Shown one piece after another: positions 1 through 6,730 of a stretch of DNA of 12,799 nt. Every line of letters starts with the position of its first letter. Position 1 is the stretch's first letter. The position numbers and the translations under genes were made by a program. This stretch comes from Desulfobacterales bacterium (lineage in GTDB: Bacteria; Desulfobacterota; DSM-4660; Desulfatiglandales; JALVZP01), in NCBI GenBank assembly GCA_027064285.1, contig JAMOPX010000135.1:1-12799 (forward strand). Direction: 5' to 3'. The notes beneath the pieces were generated by a model, which saw only the letters and a list, made by a program, of their open reading frames with translations, had not been told where the DNA came from and ran no database searches.

Positions 1-20
1 ATAAAAATTTTATTGACAAA

Positions 21-65
21 TTTACAGAAATATGACCTGTTTATTTAAAATAAAAAAAGGAGGAG
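21..65 (+). promoter_or_regulatory. Putative promoter and strong ribosome binding site for the stress-protein operon
   Basis: A TTTACA box at 21-26 (one mismatch to the sigma70 -35 consensus) lies 17 nt before TTTAAA at 44-49 (4 of 6 matches to the -10 consensus). A perfect TTGACA at 13-18 lies just upstream but has no good -10 at normal spacing, so which box is used is unclear. The strong Shine-Dalgarno AGGAGG at 58-63 sits 6 nt before the ATG at 70 and fixes that start. Leader length would be short, roughly 15 nt. Confidence 0.4.
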
Positions 66-69
66 CTTT

Positions 70-504
70 ATGAGTGAACAAGAACATGTTGTAAAAGCAT
101 TAATAGCAGTGGATCCTTCTGAACATTCTAAAAAAGCGGTTATACTGAGTTCTAAGTTTGCAAAAAAGACAGGTGTGAAACTTACTCTGCTGCACGTGAT
201 AGAAGATGTAGTGAGCTATAAAGAGATACCTGACACATGGATTCATCAGCAAAAGGCCAAAAAAGCACAAGCTCTGCTGGACGAACTAAAAAAACTTGCA
301 GAGGAATATGGCGCTCCAGAAGTAGATACAAAAATAGCAGTAGGACCGGTGGCAGAAGAAATAGTAAGAATAGGAGAAGAAGGAAACTATGACTATATAG
401 TAGTCGGAACAAGGGGAATGAGTGGATTCAAGAGAATGCTCATAGGAAGCGTAGCTGAAAAAGTGGTTCTTCATGCCCATTGTCCTGTTGTAGTTGTAAG
501 ATAA
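70..504 (+). CDS. Universal stress protein, UspA family, ATP-binding type
   Basis: A 144-residue single-domain cytoplasmic protein of normal Usp length. The N-terminal strand ALIAVDPSEHSKKAV carries the acidic residue that contacts the nucleotide in this family. Near the C-terminus the motif G-x2-G-x9-G-S is intact (G113, G116, G126, S127, in VGTRGMSGFKRMLIGS), followed by the usual CPVVVVR ending. This motif marks the ATP-binding (MJ0577-like) subgroup rather than the E. coli UspA type, which lacks it. Such proteins form dimers and tune stress responses; the partner or client cannot be told from sequence. The start is supported by a strong Shine-Dalgarno. The DUF2173-like gene follows after 21 nt on the same strand, so the two are probably co-transcribed. 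Confidence 0.95.
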   Translation: MSEQEHVVKALIAVDPSEHSKKAVILSSKFAKKTGVKLTLLHVIEDVVSYKEIPDTWIHQQKAKKAQALLDELKKLAEEYGAPEVDTKIAVGPVAEEIVRIGEEGNYDYIVVGTRGMSGFKRMLIGSVAEKVVLHAHCPVVVVR

Positions 505-525
505 AAAAATTAAGGGGGGCTCTAA

Positions 526-903
526 ATGGCCAATAAATTGGAAGATCTCTTAAAATTAGAAGGGGTTGTGGGTTGCGCTGCATGGAAACCAATGGGAAAG
601 GGAAAGAAACCCCAAATAATAGATGCTAAAGGAGAAATGATGGAACATGCAGTTGATATGGCATCTGCATGGTGTGAGTTTGATCTTTTTACTGCAACCC
701 AGCAATGTGCAATATATGAAAGATATATAAAACAGGAAAAGTTTTATCCTGCAGATGCTATATTTATAAGAGGGAGTGAATATTCGGTTATAGCGGTCTA
801 CTCTAAAAATGGAGATCACATGGTCTCGGTATTTGTGGCCAACTTTGCAAAACCAGATTTCTGGAAGCTTACAGAAGAAATGATGGAAGTAGATGCTAAC
901 TGA
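526..903 (+). CDS. DUF2173-like (roadblock/LC7-type fold) small protein
   Basis: A 125-residue soluble protein with no signal peptide or membrane segment. Its plan matches the DUF2173 family as I remember it: an N-terminal LxxLLxLEGVVG strand, a K-G-E-M helix segment, an MASAWCEF helix, then GSEYSVIAVY and a final ADFWKL-like element (KPDFWKLTEEMM). That family is related to roadblock/LC7 proteins and has no settled biochemical role. The start has a Shine-Dalgarno-like run AAGGGGG at 513-519, 6 nt before the ATG. It lies 21 nt after the stress-protein gene, which suggests joint expression. The last 8 nt overlap the 3' end of the convergent NRDE gene. There are three cysteines (residues 17, 50 and 61) but no recognisable metal motif. 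Family assignment is by motif memory only. Confidence 0.6.
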   Translation: MANKLEDLLKLEGVVGCAAWKPMGKGKKPQIIDAKGEMMEHAVDMASAWCEFDLFTATQQCAIYERYIKQEKFYPADAIFIRGSEYSVIAVYSKNGDHMVSVFVANFAKPDFWKLTEEMMEVDAN

Positions 904-1654
904 GAAGTATATGAAATTCTAACCTTATTTCCTTTAATGAAGTGGGAATATAATTAAGTTCATAGAAATGCGCAACCCTTTCTTCTATCAAAAGAATAGA
1001 TGAAGAGCGAGTGCCATAATCTGGACTTTCAATGAAGATAGGAGCTAACATCCGCTCTTTTTCATATCCTACTCCAGTATCTGGAAGCTCATGATCAGAG
1101 GGTATGCTTTTATCTTTTAAAACAGAAAAGATTTTTTCTATATTTATCTCTTTCTCTTCTATTATCTTTTTAATTTGCTGCTTTGCCTTTCTTACCTTTG
1201 GCCACAGAGTATCCAAAAGATGGTTACTCAGCCCATAAAGCCCGGGATCAAGCCTTTTGATATCTGCTCTGTTTGAATAATACCAGAGTTCTCTATCATC
1301 TCCCACAATAAGATTGAAGGGATTATATTTTGAAGATTCTTTCTTTACCGACTTAAGATACTCCTCTGCAGTTACATCTGACTCCAAAAACCTTCTCACC
1401 AAAAGCCCTCTTGAAGGTCTCCCTTCTTTTACTGCCTTGGGATCTCTATAGTTTGTAACCGCAGAAAACCTACCCTTTCTGGTTATACCAAGCCACGTGC
1501 CCATAGACTTAAGGTCTTTTCCAGCAATGATATCAGGATTTTCATTCCAGAAATTAAGAAAACAAGTTGGTCTAGAATAATATTCGTCTCTGTTTGCTGC
1601 AACAATAAGCTTATATTTAGGATGTATGTTATAAGCTATAATAATAAGGCACAT
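896..1654 (-). CDS. NRDE family protein (TANGO2-like)
   Basis: A 252-residue protein that starts with the hallmark MCLIIIAY, in which Cys2 directly follows the initiator Met, and carries the NRDE signature at residues 21-24 (AANRDEYYSRPT). Downstream are the familiar G-x-DLKSMGTWLGITRKGRFSAVTNYR block (about 45-71), SRGLLVRRFL (about 82-91), the N-L-I-V-G-D strand (about 113-118) and YGLSNHLLDT (about 140-149). Length fits bacterial members. The family includes eukaryotic TANGO2, linked to haem and lipid handling; the bacterial role is unsettled. The ATG at 1654 has no clear Shine-Dalgarno, but a perfect TATAAT lies about 26 nt upstream, so a short-leader message is likely. It converges with the DUF2173-like gene with an 8-nt coding overlap and no terminator between. 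Confidence 0.88.
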   Translation of the reverse strand: MCLIIIAYNIHPKYKLIVAANRDEYYSRPTCFLNFWNENPDIIAGKDLKSMGTWLGITRKGRFSAVTNYRDPKAVKEGRPSRGLLVRRFLESDVTAEEYLKSVKKESSKYNPFNLIVGDDRELWYYSNRADIKRLDPGLYGLSNHLLDTLWPKVRKAKQQIKKIIEEKEINIEKIFSVLKDKSIPSDHELPDTGVGYEKERMLAPIFIESPDYGTRSSSILLIEERVAHFYELNYIPTSLKEIRLEFHILLS

Positions 1655-1838
1655 ACAGACTTTACTATTTTTTTTATTTATTATAGTTTAAATTCTAAAA
1701 TTTTAGAACCACTACTTCATCAAGGCTCAAAGTTAAGTTTAGAGTCTTCCATCGAGAAGAGCTTCTCAAGGGAGAAAAAGTTGGGTTAAGGTTGCAAGAA
1801 TAAAAACTTTCAGAGATGAGAGAGCACTACATCTTTTC
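1655..1838. other. Gene-poor leader region with a start-less open frame
   Basis: Apart from the NRDE promoter, this stretch holds no complete gene. On the plus strand a frame opens after a TAG at 1740-1742 and reads about 40 codons with no start codon (it includes SWVKVARIKTFRDERALHLF), running into the left end of the MITE-like element at 1839. It may be the remnant of an older gene or a chance frame. A 6-bp hairpin (GAGAAG 1754-1759 / CTTCTC 1762-1767) has a loop of only 2 nt and is probably not functional. Confidence 0.3.
1680..1708 (-). promoter_or_regulatory. NRDE gene promoter with a 16-bp palindromic operator candidate
   Basis: On the minus strand a perfect -10 TATAAT occupies 1685-1680, about 26 nt before the start codon. 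No good -35 exists at 16-18 nt spacing (best about 3 of 6). Instead the spacer/-35 zone holds a perfect 16-bp palindrome, TTCTAAAATTTTAGAA, at 1693-1708. A palindrome in that place is the classic position for a dimeric regulator that blocks or activates the promoter. Its regulator is unknown, and AT-rich palindromes also arise by chance. Confidence 0.4.
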
Positions 1839-2009
1839 GAGGCTGTTCAAAATATATATTATACCATTTGCTTATGAAAGAGACATATTGCATCATACAA
1901 ACATTGCAGATTTTACTTTCTTTTATAATATGGCTTTGTTGTAAGCAATTGGTATTATACCTATAGTTATCCGCAATTATGCAGATAACTATAGTTTTTG
2001 AACAGCCTC
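1839..2009. mobile_element. MITE-like element with perfect 14-bp terminal inverted repeats
   Basis: GAGGCTGTTCAAAA at 1839-1852 is the exact reverse complement of TTTTGAACAGCCTC at 1996-2009, bounding 171 bp with no coding capacity. Both arms start sharply: the flanking bases (1838 and 2010) do not pair. Inside are a second imperfect inverted pair (ATACCATTTGC near 1862-1872 against GCAATTGGTAT near 1945-1955) and a strong hairpin at 1961-1994. The pentamer ATCTT occurs near both ends (1831-1835 and 2010-2014), but the left copy is 3 nt away from the terminus, so a clean target duplication is not shown. The terminal sequence resembles ends of several IS families, but no parent transposase is present and I cannot name the family. 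The right terminus is 5 nt from the aconitase Shine-Dalgarno. Confidence 0.6.
1961..1994 (+). promoter_or_regulatory. Long hairpin in the aconitase leader, inside the MITE-like element
   Basis: CTATAGTTATC at 1961-1971 pairs perfectly with GATAACTATAG at 1984-1994. After one mismatch the stem continues for 3 more pairs (GCA 1973-1975 / TGC 1980-1982) around a 4-nt loop. TTTTT follows at 1995-1999, giving a terminator-like outline, but the stem is AT-rich and begins 67 nt before the aconitase ATG, so it may attenuate or protect the message rather than end it. A weak promoter candidate (TTGTAA 1939-1944, 18 nt, TATAGT 1963-1968) lies within the same element, its -10 inside the stem. Confidence 0.5.
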
Positions 2010-2027
2010 ATCTTGGAGGGAGATATA

Positions 2028-3947
2028 ATGAAAGGTACAATCTCAGAAAAAATACTCAGAGAACATCTTATAGAAGGAAGGCTTGAAAAAGGGAAAGAGA
2101 TTGGCATAAAGATTGACCAAACCCTTACTCAAGATGCCACAGGAACTCTTGTATATCTGGAATTTATGGCTCTTGGGATTGAACATGTAAGGACAGAGAT
2201 TTCTGTCTCATATGTAGACCACAATATGCTTCAGACAGGCCCAGAAAATGCAAATGATCATATATTCCTGAAGGATTGTGCCAGCAGCTTTGGATTATAT
2301 TTTTCAAGGCCTGGAAATGGCATATGCCATCAGGTACATCTTGAAAGATTTGCAGTTCCAGGAAAGACCTTGCTTGGATCAGACAGCCATACCCCAACTG
2401 CTGGAGGAATAGGAATGTTTGCCATGGGAGCAGGAGGGTTGGATGTAGCACTTACCATGTCAGGAGCTCCTTTTTATATGACTGTTCCTTCCGTGATCCT
2501 TGTTCAGCTTACGGGAAAACTCCCTCAATGGGTAAGCGCAAAGGATATAATCCTGTATCTTTTAGGAAAGTTAACTGTTAAAGGAGGACTTGGAAAGATA
2601 ATAGAATATGGTGGAGAAGGAATAAAAGGACTAACTGTTCCTGAAAGAGCAACAATAACAAACATGGGAGCAGAACTTGGGGCATGGACTTCTATCTTCC
2701 CTTCTGATGAGATAACAAAAAGCTTTATGAAAGCCCAAAAAAGAGAAAAGGACTGGATAGAACTTGCTCCTGAAAAGGAAGCAGAATATGATGAGATAAT
2801 AGAGCTTAACCTTAACCTGTTAGAGCCATATCTTGCGTGCCCATTCAGTCCAGATAACGTAAAACCAGTAAGCCAGCTTGCTGGAAAGAAGGTGGATCAG
2901 GTGGCAATTGGAAGTTGCACAAATTCCTCATATAAGGACATTAAACTTGTAGCTGAGCTTCTAAAAGGGAAAAAGATTCATCCAGATGTGAGCTTGGTTA
3001 TATCTGTTGGGTCAAGACAGGTTTTTCAGATGCTTGCAAAAGACGGATCCCTTTCCAGCTTAATAGAAGCTGGAGCCAGAATACTCGAACTTTCATGTGG
3101 ACCATGTATTGGTATGGGACAGGCTCCTCCTTCCAAAGGAGTTAGCTTAAGAACATTTAATAGAAACTTTAAAGGCAGATGCGGTACCTCTGATGCAGAA
3201 GTTTATCTTTGCAGTCCTCAGGTGGCGGTGGCAGCAGCAATAGAAGGTAAAATTGTGCATCCTCAAATCTTGGGAAAAGAGCCAAAGGTAGAAATGCCGG
3301 CTTCTTTTGAAATAGATGACAGCGCAATACTCCCACCTAAAAGAAAGAAAATCCGGATAAGAATGGGGCCAAACATAAAGCCTCTGCCTGAATTTGATCC
3401 ACTTCCAGATGAGATTGAATTGGAAGTGATATTGAAGCTTGGAGACAATATTACCACAGATGATATCCTTCCAGGAGGGGCAAAGGTGCTTCCATTGAGA
3501 TCAAATCTGCCTGCTATATCTGATTTCACTTTCTCACTAATAAAGCCTGACTTTGCAAACATAGCCAAGCAGAAAGCTCCTGTTGCAATTGTTGGAGGAG
3601 AAAACTATGGCCAGGGATCAAGCAGGGAGCACGCAGCACTTGCTCCAAGGTATCTTGGGGTAAGAGTGGTATTTGCTAAATCATTTGCCAGACTGCACAG
3701 ATCAAATCTCATAAACTTTGGAATTGTTCCAATTCTTATAGATGAGCAAGTATATGATATTCTTGCTCAAGGTGTGCATGTTAAGATAAAAGAGCTAAGG
3801 AAGGCTATTTCTGAAAAGGAAAATGTACCTATAGATGTAATAGAAAAAGGTATTAAAGTAAAAGGAGAACTTCTTTTTTCAGAAAGGGAGAGAAAAATCC
3901 TCCTTTCTGGAGGAAGTATAAATTACTATAAAGAGATACTGAAATAA
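2028..3947 (+). CDS. acn: Aconitate hydratase, Aquifex-type monomeric aconitase
   Basis: A 639-residue [4Fe-4S] enzyme that interconverts citrate and isocitrate through cis-aconitate in the TCA cycle, run oxidatively or reductively. The three cluster ligands are present: C297 in GSCTNSS, and C357 and C360 in CGPCIGMGQAPP. The active-site block YGQGSSREHAALAPR begins at Y527 and supplies the serine and arginine equivalent to S642/R644 of mitochondrial aconitase (here S531 and R533). An N-terminal SDSHTPTAGGIGMFAMGAGG block and the C-terminal swivel domain (about 475 onward) are complete. The length and the SLRTFNRNFKGRCGT block fit the shorter Aquifex/deltaproteobacterial group (TIGR01342), not the 850-900-residue AcnA/AcnB. 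ATG 2028 is chosen because GGAGGG at 2015-2020 lies 7 nt upstream; the in-frame TTG at 1998 lies in the MITE end. No TCA neighbours are in view. Confidence 0.95.
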   Translation: MKGTISEKILREHLIEGRLEKGKEIGIKIDQTLTQDATGTLVYLEFMALGIEHVRTEISVSYVDHNMLQTGPENANDHIFLKDCASSFGLYFSRPGNGICHQVHLERFAVPGKTLLGSDSHTPTAGGIGMFAMGAGGLDVALTMSGAPFYMTVPSVILVQLTGKLPQWVSAKDIILYLLGKLTVKGGLGKIIEYGGEGIKGLTVPERATITNMGAELGAWTSIFPSDEITKSFMKAQKREKDWIELAPEKEAEYDEIIELNLNLLEPYLACPFSPDNVKPVSQLAGKKVDQVAIGSCTNSSYKDIKLVAELLKGKKIHPDVSLVISVGSRQVFQMLAKDGSLSSLIEAGARILELSCGPCIGMGQAPPSKGVSLRTFNRNFKGRCGTSDAEVYLCSPQVAVAAAIEGKIVHPQILGKEPKVEMPASFEIDDSAILPPKRKKIRIRMGPNIKPLPEFDPLPDEIELEVILKLGDNITTDDILPGGAKVLPLRSNLPAISDFTFSLIKPDFANIAKQKAPVAIVGGENYGQGSSREHAALAPRYLGVRVVFAKSFARLHRSNLINFGIVPILIDEQVYDILAQGVHVKIKELRKAISEKENVPIDVIEKGIKVKGELLFSERERKILLSGGSINYYKEILK

Positions 3948-4187
3948 GATTTTTGTCAGATAAAGGCGGAATACTATTATTCTCAGCCAAGAAGTTGGTG
4001 GCGTGGGTGATAGCTTCCCACTCAAAAATTTATAAGGCGAATGTATAATCGGTATTGGTATAAGTCTACTTTTAATGTTCTTGTGGATGCGTTTTCTGCT
4101 TATTTTAAAAGAAAAAGCTTGATCTTGAATGGTTAACAAAGGTGACAGCGTATAATACCCTATGATCGATTATTCTATACCAAGTGC
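3948..4187. repeat. Repeat-rich gap between convergent genes; no canonical terminator
   Basis: This 240-nt gap has no convincing gene. At 4008-4062 it carries a sequence that recurs in diverged form at 8115-8170: both begin TGATAG-TTCC, contain an AT-rich TTTATAA core and end in TAAT-GGTATTG. Further inside are TATAATACC at 4151-4159 and TATACCAAGTGCC near 4176-4188, inverted relative to GGTATTGGTATA at 4051-4062, so the piece 4044-4185 has the look of a decayed miniature inverted-repeat element. A 5-bp hairpin (GTGGG 4003-4007 / CCCAC 4017-4021) follows aconitase but has no T-run after it. I see no rho-independent terminator for either convergent gene. Confidence 0.4.
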
Positions 4188-6728
4188 CTATATAGTTTTG
4201 TTGTGAGCAATGGGTATCTTTTTTAATTTTTTTTTCAATATCCATCTATTTCTCTTTTTAGATAAAGGATTAAGGGGTGCTTTTAATCTGGTTTCCTGCA
4301 AATTTGGCATATATATAAGATCTAGCAAATGTAAAACCGGTTTCTTCACAAATGCAAAGGTAAATTTGCAATCAGCACAATAAGTTATATAATCATAAAG
4401 GCTTTCTTCAGCCCTTATTTTCATGGTTTCAACAGCAAGAGACCTGTTTCCATGAAATGCTATATCACCTGCTCCACAGCATTTTGTAATGCTTCTGGAG
4501 TATTCCAGCTCTTCCACCTGATAACCAAGAGCTTTTATTATTTCTCTCACGCTTTCCTGAAGATCTTCTTCATATCTTGTTACACAAGAGTCATGGATAG
4601 AAAATACCATATCTTCTTTTGAAGCAGGTTCTGGCACTCCTTTTTCTGCCATTATATGATATACTGTTGTCAGTTTAAGCTCTGGAGCAAAATCTTTAAA
4701 TGTACGATAACAATTAGGGCAAGCTAATATTACCTCATCTGTACCTAGATCAAAAAACATTTTCTTTGTTTGTTCTTGTATGTTTTTAAAACCATCCATA
4801 TCACCCAACAAATGGGTGGGAGCACCACAACAGTTCAAAACAATTCCTGTGTCGGGCAAAACCTTCCGCAGGTATTCGTATACCCTAATTACTATCTCTG
4901 GAGAATATCCTGGAAGAGCACAACCTGGGAAAAATACCCTTTTGCATTTGCCTGTTTCTATGTCTGGAAGAGCTACAGTAAAGTATTTGGATGTCCCCCA
5001 TTTTTGATTTGATAATACCGATTTATGTTCTGGAAGTGGTGCAAGACCAAGATTAACGAGCTTTTCTCTATATTCCATACAGAGTTTGCCTATATTAAGA
5101 CCTTGTGGGCATAGTGCTTCGCACAGGCTACATATGTGACAGGAATAGGGAATATTGAGCTCTTCCTTTTTTAGATACTGAAATTTCAAGACCAGATCTT
5201 GTGGAGTAAAACAGTAATTTTCTAAAAAAGGACAAGTTCTTACACACCTACGGCATTCACACTGAAGACATCTTTCCGCCTCTGCTAAGGCCTCATTTTC
5301 ATCAAAATTATAATGAACCTCATGAAAATCCTGAACTCGTATCTCCGGTGCTATTCCAGAGATTCTACGTCTCTCGCTACGTTTTACATTGGATACATCC
5401 ACCACAAGATTTGTTTCCCAAGGACGTAATTCATAAGGAATAGGTTGTGCTTCTCCATACTGAAGATATGTGTCTATTGCATATGCTACCTGACGTCCAT
5501 TTGACAAAGCATTCACTATTATATCAGGTCCATTTACTACATCTCCACCTGCAAATACTCCTTTTATGCTAGTCTCTAAGGTCTCAGGATTTACTTCTAT
5601 GGTATTATATTTGGTGGTTTTGATCCCCTCTTCTACCAGACCATTTAGGTCTGCAGTTAGTCCAATAGCCACAATCACTTGATCTACTGGAAGCTCAAAT
5701 TCTGAACCATCTACTGGTATAGGACGTCTTCTGCCTGTTTTGTCAGGTGAACCGAGTTCTGTTTTTATACACTTTATTGATTCTACCTTTTCTTTTCCTA
5801 TTATTTCTATAGGTGCGGTCAGGACCTCAAGTTTTACCCCTTCCTCTTCTGCATCTTTTACTTCTATCTCATGAGCTGGCATCTCCTGTTTTGTTCTTCT
5901 ATATAAAATTTTTATATCTTTTGCTCCTAAGCGAAGTGCTGTTCTTGCGGCATCTATTGCTAGATTTCCTCCACCAATTACTGCTACCCTTTCATCAATT
6001 TTTACTTCCTGTCCTGTATTTGCTTTTCTCAAAAGATCTATTGAATAAATAACTCCATCCAGACTTTCTCCTCTTATTCCTAACTTGAGGCTTTTTTGAG
6101 TACCAAGCGCAAGGAATACCGCATCATAATTTTTTCTCAATTCCTTGAGAGATATATCTTTACCAAGTGCTGTATTCAGTTTAATCTCTATTCCCATTTC
6201 TGGAATAAAATCCAACTCTTCATCTACTATTTTTCGAGGTAATCTATATGAAGGAATAAAAAGCCTTAATGCTCCTCCAATAAAGGGCTCTGCTTCAAAT
6301 ATGGTTACTTTATAGCCTTTTTTTCGCAGGCAATAGGCAGCCATGAGACCTGCTGGGCCAGATCCCACAATAGCTACTTTTTTATCCTTTTCTTCTTCAA
6401 TACTTATATCCACAGGTGTTGGACTAATTTTATCAGCTATAAATCTCTTTAAGTGACAGATACTTACTGCTTCATCCAGTTCTCCTCTTTTACATGCCTT
6501 TTCGCACGGTCTTACACACACCCTCCCAAGTATTTTGGGAAATGGTAGTTTTTTCAGTACTACTTTTAATGCCTCATGATATTTTCTTTCTCTTATAAGA
6601 GAAATCATCTTGCGATTGTCTATGTGAAGTGGACAGGCTGCCTGACAATAAGGAGGTTCTTCACCTATGCATTTCTCTATTATATTGAGAGAATATCCCA
6701 GATACTTGTTAAGATCTTTTTTTCCCAT
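4188..6728 (-). CDS. Multidomain FAD/NAD(P)H and iron-sulfur oxidoreductase (GltD-like + ferredoxin + two CCG domains)
   Basis: An 846-residue cytoplasmic redox protein with no membrane segment. Domains in order: a GltD-type Fe-S N-domain (C20, C28, C32; C71, C75, C79, in GRVCVRPCEKACKRG); an FAD Rossmann motif GSGPAGL at 122-128; an NAD(P)-binding motif GGGNLA at 252-257, followed by ILYRRTKQEMPA, whose arginines favour NADPH; the closing FAD motif GVFAGGD near 390; a two-part ferredoxin-like region (CLQCECRRCVRTCP near 485, SCHICSLCEALCP near 530); and two CCG domains (C-x29-CCG-x34-CPNC, about 600-674, then C-x34-CCG-x31-CADC, about 712-788) as in HdrB/HdrD and GlpC. The outline predicts NAD(P)H-linked electron transfer to an Fe-S site, perhaps on thiols/disulfides, a quinone or ferredoxin; the substrate is not evident. 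It starts 2 nt after the VTT gene, with a weak Shine-Dalgarno, so it probably depends on that operon. The last residues (IPIAHNKTI) are encoded by a repeat copy. Confidence 0.85.
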   Translation of the reverse strand: MGKKDLNKYLGYSLNIIEKCIGEEPPYCQAACPLHIDNRKMISLIRERKYHEALKVVLKKLPFPKILGRVCVRPCEKACKRGELDEAVSICHLKRFIADKISPTPVDISIEEEKDKKVAIVGSGPAGLMAAYCLRKKGYKVTIFEAEPFIGGALRLFIPSYRLPRKIVDEELDFIPEMGIEIKLNTALGKDISLKELRKNYDAVFLALGTQKSLKLGIRGESLDGVIYSIDLLRKANTGQEVKIDERVAVIGGGNLAIDAARTALRLGAKDIKILYRRTKQEMPAHEIEVKDAEEEGVKLEVLTAPIEIIGKEKVESIKCIKTELGSPDKTGRRRPIPVDGSEFELPVDQVIVAIGLTADLNGLVEEGIKTTKYNTIEVNPETLETSIKGVFAGGDVVNGPDIIVNALSNGRQVAYAIDTYLQYGEAQPIPYELRPWETNLVVDVSNVKRSERRRISGIAPEIRVQDFHEVHYNFDENEALAEAERCLQCECRRCVRTCPFLENYCFTPQDLVLKFQYLKKEELNIPYSCHICSLCEALCPQGLNIGKLCMEYREKLVNLGLAPLPEHKSVLSNQKWGTSKYFTVALPDIETGKCKRVFFPGCALPGYSPEIVIRVYEYLRKVLPDTGIVLNCCGAPTHLLGDMDGFKNIQEQTKKMFFDLGTDEVILACPNCYRTFKDFAPELKLTTVYHIMAEKGVPEPASKEDMVFSIHDSCVTRYEEDLQESVREIIKALGYQVEELEYSRSITKCCGAGDIAFHGNRSLAVETMKIRAEESLYDYITYCADCKFTFAFVKKPVLHLLDLIYMPNLQETRLKAPLNPLSKKRNRWILKKKLKKIPIAHNKTI
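4193..4218 (+). repeat. 26-nt repeat shared with the aconitase leader element (copy 2)
   Basis: TAGTTTTGTTGTGAGCAATG and the following GGTATC match TGGCTTTGTTGTAAGCAATT plus GGTATT at 1931-1956 in 21 of 26 positions, same strand. The copy lies inside the 3' end of the redox-fusion gene and encodes its last codons on the opposite strand. Together with TATACCAAGTGCC just to its left it forms imperfect inverted arms around about 19 nt. It is probably a fragment of the same short element family as seen inside the MITE-like element. Confidence 0.5.
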
Positions 6729-6730
6729 TT

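Noticed and set aside
182..480. Leucine- and phenylalanine-rich reverse-strand frames under the stress protein gene, and similar frames under acn, the redox fusion, VTT, lnt and corC
   Set aside because: They are antisense shadows of strongly supported genes, lack family resemblance and have no ribosome binding sites.
1831..2014. ATCTT at both flanks as a target-site duplication of the MITE-like element
   Set aside because: The left copy is 3 nt from the terminus while the right copy is adjacent, so it is not a clean duplication and may be chance.
1998..2027. In-frame TTG at 1998 as start of aconitase, adding 10 residues
   Set aside because: The TTG lies in the MITE right terminus with no ribosome binding site, whereas ATG 2028 has GGAGGG 7 nt upstream and the family's usual N-terminus.
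3948..4025. Hairpin 4003-4021 as an aconitase terminator
   Set aside because: The stem has only 5 bp with a 9-nt loop and is followed by TCAAAAATTT rather than a T-run.
3879..4139. 86-codon minus-strand frame across the end of aconitase and the gap
   Set aside because: It has no recognisable family, no good ribosome binding site, overlaps the aconitase end and runs through repeat sequence; best seen as a chance frame.
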